A stretch of DNA of 64,000 bases from Thraustochytrium sp. TN22 (lineage: Eukaryota; Sar; Bigyra; Thraustochytrida; Thraustochytriidae): positions 1 through 64,000 of the forward strand of contig JABLUY010000091.1 in the NCBI GenBank assembly GCA_013306675.1, written 5' to 3'. Each line of letters opens with the position of its first letter. Position 1 is the stretch's first letter. Positions 62,801 through 64,000 of the stretch are shown here, in pieces. A program made the position numbers and the translations under genes. Below the pieces are notes generated by a model, which saw only the letters and a list, made by a program, of their open reading frames with translations, was not told the origin of the DNA and made no database searches.

Positions 62801-64000
62801 TCGACGACCTGGCGCCGCAGCCGCCTCGGATCTGGCCCATCATCCCTGATGCCGAGGTGGAGTACCTCCTCCAGGTGGTCCAGGGCCCGCCTGCCACGCT
62901 CGGTGGCGCGCTCGAGTGCTCCTCCACGGTAGCGGCGCGCACCTTTGTCGCCTCGGTGGTCGGTCGCGACGTGGCGATCCGCTACGCCACGTCGCAAGAG
63001 GCGCTCGACAAGGACGCGGAGCTGTTCTGCGAGCTCAAGTGCCTGCTCGGTTCGCGCGGCGTGCGCGTCCCGCTGCGCTTCCGTAAGGTGGCCAAGCTCG
63101 CGCTCTCGGGTCCGACCAAGCTACGTGAGGGCGCGGCTTCGTCGGTCGTTTTGCAGGCCTTCAGCCGCGACGATGGGCCCTTTTCCGCCGATATGCATCG
63201 GGCCCTGGTGCCCGCGCTCGAGGCACAGCCGGCTGGTGCACTCGACTTTGCGTCCCAACCGGGCCGCGCCCTTTGTGCCGGGGCCGCGGAGGAAGAAGAG
63301 ACGGACGCGCAGGCGGACCCTCGGGCGTGTGCCGGGGAGTGGCGGGTGCCCATCACGGCCGTGCGCGCCGCCGAGGTCCTCCTGCGCGGCAGCACGCTGA
63401 GTGGATCGGTCTCGGCAGACCACAAGGTGCGCGTGTACAAGGGCATTGAGATCGTCAGCGGGCCGCGCAAGGCGGTCGAGCCCGGCGTCCAGTTCCGCCT
63501 GCGTCGCCGCCACGGCCCCTTCGCGGACCCGGCGCAGTGCAGGTTCGAGGTGGACGATGCGGCGTCCGTGAACATTCTCGACGAGCCGCGCGGACTCTTT
63601 TTCGCCAGCAGCGTGGGATCTGCCAATGTCTGCGTGCTCTGTCGCGAGGGCGGCGAGGTCATTGACAAGGCCTGCGTCGACGTGCGCGTGTCCGTCCTCA
63701 CGTCAGTGTCCATCGCACCCGGCTTGGTGCACGTCGTCGAGGGCGACGAAATGCGCCTGCGCGCCGTGTTTCCCGAGGTCGAGGACCGGCCTGTGGACTA
63801 CGACGACATCCCGCGCGACTTTGCCTGGTCCGTGTCGAATGCGAGCGTTGCCGCTATCCAGGGCCCATCTTCGACGGCGGAATACTCGGTGTGGCTCACG
63901 GGCCTGCGCCCCGGCACGACTCGCGTCGAGCTGCGATCCACCTCGCGTCACGGCTACGGCACGCTCCAAGCGTCCATCGAGGTGGTTGTGGAGCACAAGC
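59821..64000 (+). CDS. NUP210: Nuclear pore membrane glycoprotein 210 (Nup210/gp210), N-terminal 1,393 codons, cut by window end
   Basis: Single-pass pore-membrane nucleoporin whose large lumenal part rings the nuclear pore. The frame is open from ATG 59821 to the window end. A basic N terminus is followed by a signal peptide (LQMVAAAAAALVAMAGLWW, about 29-47). Family segments include GCFRWVSHDPLVVEVVPE, EVYVSPIHAVRILTTARRLN, VFSGLSGLAFTW at about 216 and VEVKGMHTGPARVAARLHHV, which agree with the start of gp210. Many Ig/BIG2-like beta repeats follow. The transmembrane segment and cytoplasmic tail must lie beyond the window. Human gp210 has 1,887 residues, so about three quarters is here. No intron is needed in this part. 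A second ATG at 59908 would also keep the signal peptide. Confidence 0.88.
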   Translation, partial: MAGAGQRYGGGEVPRRQRRRRGEARGRLQMVAAAAAALVAMAGLWWTPAAALAVGAAGAAVDAEEARWQTQGPFRVSDVSLLLPSEKAGAEGEADAKDLVPVVRTVSASPGCFRWVSHDPLVVEVVPEHQSGCAQTGTSGSARIVSRHAASNQTKTVVEAVQEDPDSGEERTLSIEVYVSPIHAVRILTTARRLNLYEAETLEVQAYDDEENVFSGLSGLAFTWTRAHNGTGKGDMPLDIKRISESDVSMPEDLIQEKNGRYGHKVEVKGMHTGPARVAARLHHVGAGGLGTEVAHEVVIDVVEALAVCPPAPVLIPTTKLQLSAARKVNRNDWGRVSGTAKGHYRWRAKGDSVKLAGSPPGLIEALTLGRTDVFFEQVDYETNGRSVPVQVVEPESLLLWLAPVQAQVAAEASSSPGAKAIPCEWKAGSQFPLDNRLPFARYWRANANAGAKGSARWLMVVGRRYFVMATLGSSQLGPNQVIFVTPEMRFAFDQAPAREQEAHGGLAFMDAAEAEAATGISALANNVRVVEATRAGYLDLSAAFEAAGLSVLQSSVQLVDPIQLDRYTIRLPVDMARSPVMHAFRLHARGGTNNYVYSTADLDPVVSVDSSKGALLVRQQRFANQSILVKDLHDDSNFAEAMVLVSAPSLLQFQVAELSVIIGESFPLHAVLRDHDGQLYDNCTGLGASIRWDAHGAAVMRNQELFSDSSSANNASVCGVAWFKANSPGTTTVTARYGPNEALKATLNIRVVDQIRIVSPGPDPALDAQGRSVALIMVHASVDMLVSDGKPGATDMQVFSVETDAAGGMRRVALTADPRREQDYVGISLRNTGARTSREYTLTCRREGTFEIVLDRTPSATMVLHCAEPEAAGIELLRTSGYDSVACAGTQNAASMVNGMEQPLALFARDKVGRRFSHLQGFESHWELRDATADAHAVTLRDVEGASRSDLVRNVRVAPATLGNVTVAGALNFDDGTPAHARALQATFLLRVFDDLAPQPPRIWPIIPDAEVEYLLQVVQGPPATLGGALECSSTVAARTFVASVVGRDVAIRYATSQEALDKDAELFCELKCLLGSRGVRVPLRFRKVAKLALSGPTKLREGAASSVVLQAFSRDDGPFSADMHRALVPALEAQPAGALDFASQPGRALCAGAAEEEETDAQADPRACAGEWRVPITAVRAAEVLLRGSTLSGSVSADHKVRVYKGIEIVSGPRKAVEPGVQFRLRRRHGPFADPAQCRFEVDDAASVNILDEPRGLFFASSVGSANVCVLCREGGEVIDKACVDVRVSVLTSVSIAPGLVHVVEGDEMRLRAVFPEVEDRPVDYDDIPRDFAWSVSNASVAAIQGPSSTAEYSVWLTGLRPGTTRVELRSTSRHGYGTLQASIEVVVEHK

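Noticed and set aside
1-64000. tRNA or rRNA genes, retroviral or Polinton-type elements
   Set aside because: No TTCGA-type B box with a matching acceptor stem was seen, no rRNA-like block, and no reverse transcriptase, integrase, capsid or DNA polymerase B motif appears in any frame examined.

Overview
This window is nuclear DNA of a GC-rich, gene-dense, intron-poor microbial eukaryote. The evidence is a set of eukaryote-only machinery: Mediator MED14, Rrp15, CWC22, SmB, Iwr1, Nup210, EIPR1, eukaryotic ribosomal protein uL24, an OGT-like protein, a tetraspanin and a polycystin channel. Genes are encoded as long single ORFs on both strands; only one intron is clear, in RPL26. The mix of polycystin-type channel, GCC2/GCC3-type Cys-rich membrane protein, CRT-like transporter and eukaryotic ChrA suggests a stramenopile or related protist (thraustochytrid- or bicosoecid-like). 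That placement is inference; no rRNA or other taxonomic marker is present.

Layout. 0-10 kb: partial unknown gene (-), MED14 (-), Rrp15 (+), polycystin-type channel (-). 10-21 kb: chromate transporter (-), PlsC-type acyltransferase (+), and a 1,887-residue Cys-rich multi-spanning membrane protein (-) whose last 54 codons, including the stop, are repeated four times. 21-32 kb: a possible small Cys-containing ORF (-), MSS51 C-terminal-domain protein (-), possible Abi/WAVE-type coiled-coil protein (-), Iwr1 with an internal ankyrin segment (+), tetraspanin-like protein (+), TPR/OGT-like protein (+). 32-37 kb: a low-GC palindrome-rich segment with 31-bp inverted repeats, a small coiled-coil gene (+), and a tandem pair of FSP1/AIFM2-like flavoproteins (+). 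37-48 kb: CRT-like transporter (+), FKBP-TPR protein with an N-terminal zinc-ribbon-like segment (-), EIPR1 (+), CWC22 (-), RPL26 (+). 48-64 kb: zinc-ribbon-like unknown (-), a protein with nine GYSWE-type repeats (+), SmB (-), LRR protein (-), Ttd14/NadR-like P-loop protein (-), aldose 1-epimerase (+), and the first 1,393 codons of Nup210 (+), cut by the window end.

The genes do not form a pathway cluster. There is some concentration of RNA polymerase II and mRNA machinery (MED14, Iwr1, CWC22, SmB) and ribosome genes (Rrp15, RPL26), often in divergent pairs sharing 0.3-1.2 kb spacers. A recurring feature is a GC-rich array, G-rich on the coding strand, just upstream of start codons. The strongest candidates for something undescribed are the GYSWE repeat protein, the 54-codon repeat that crosses a stop codon, the 22-bp palindrome array, and the OGT-like protein whose position of the proposed catalytic histidine is glutamate. 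No virus-like element, CRISPR array or tRNA gene was found.
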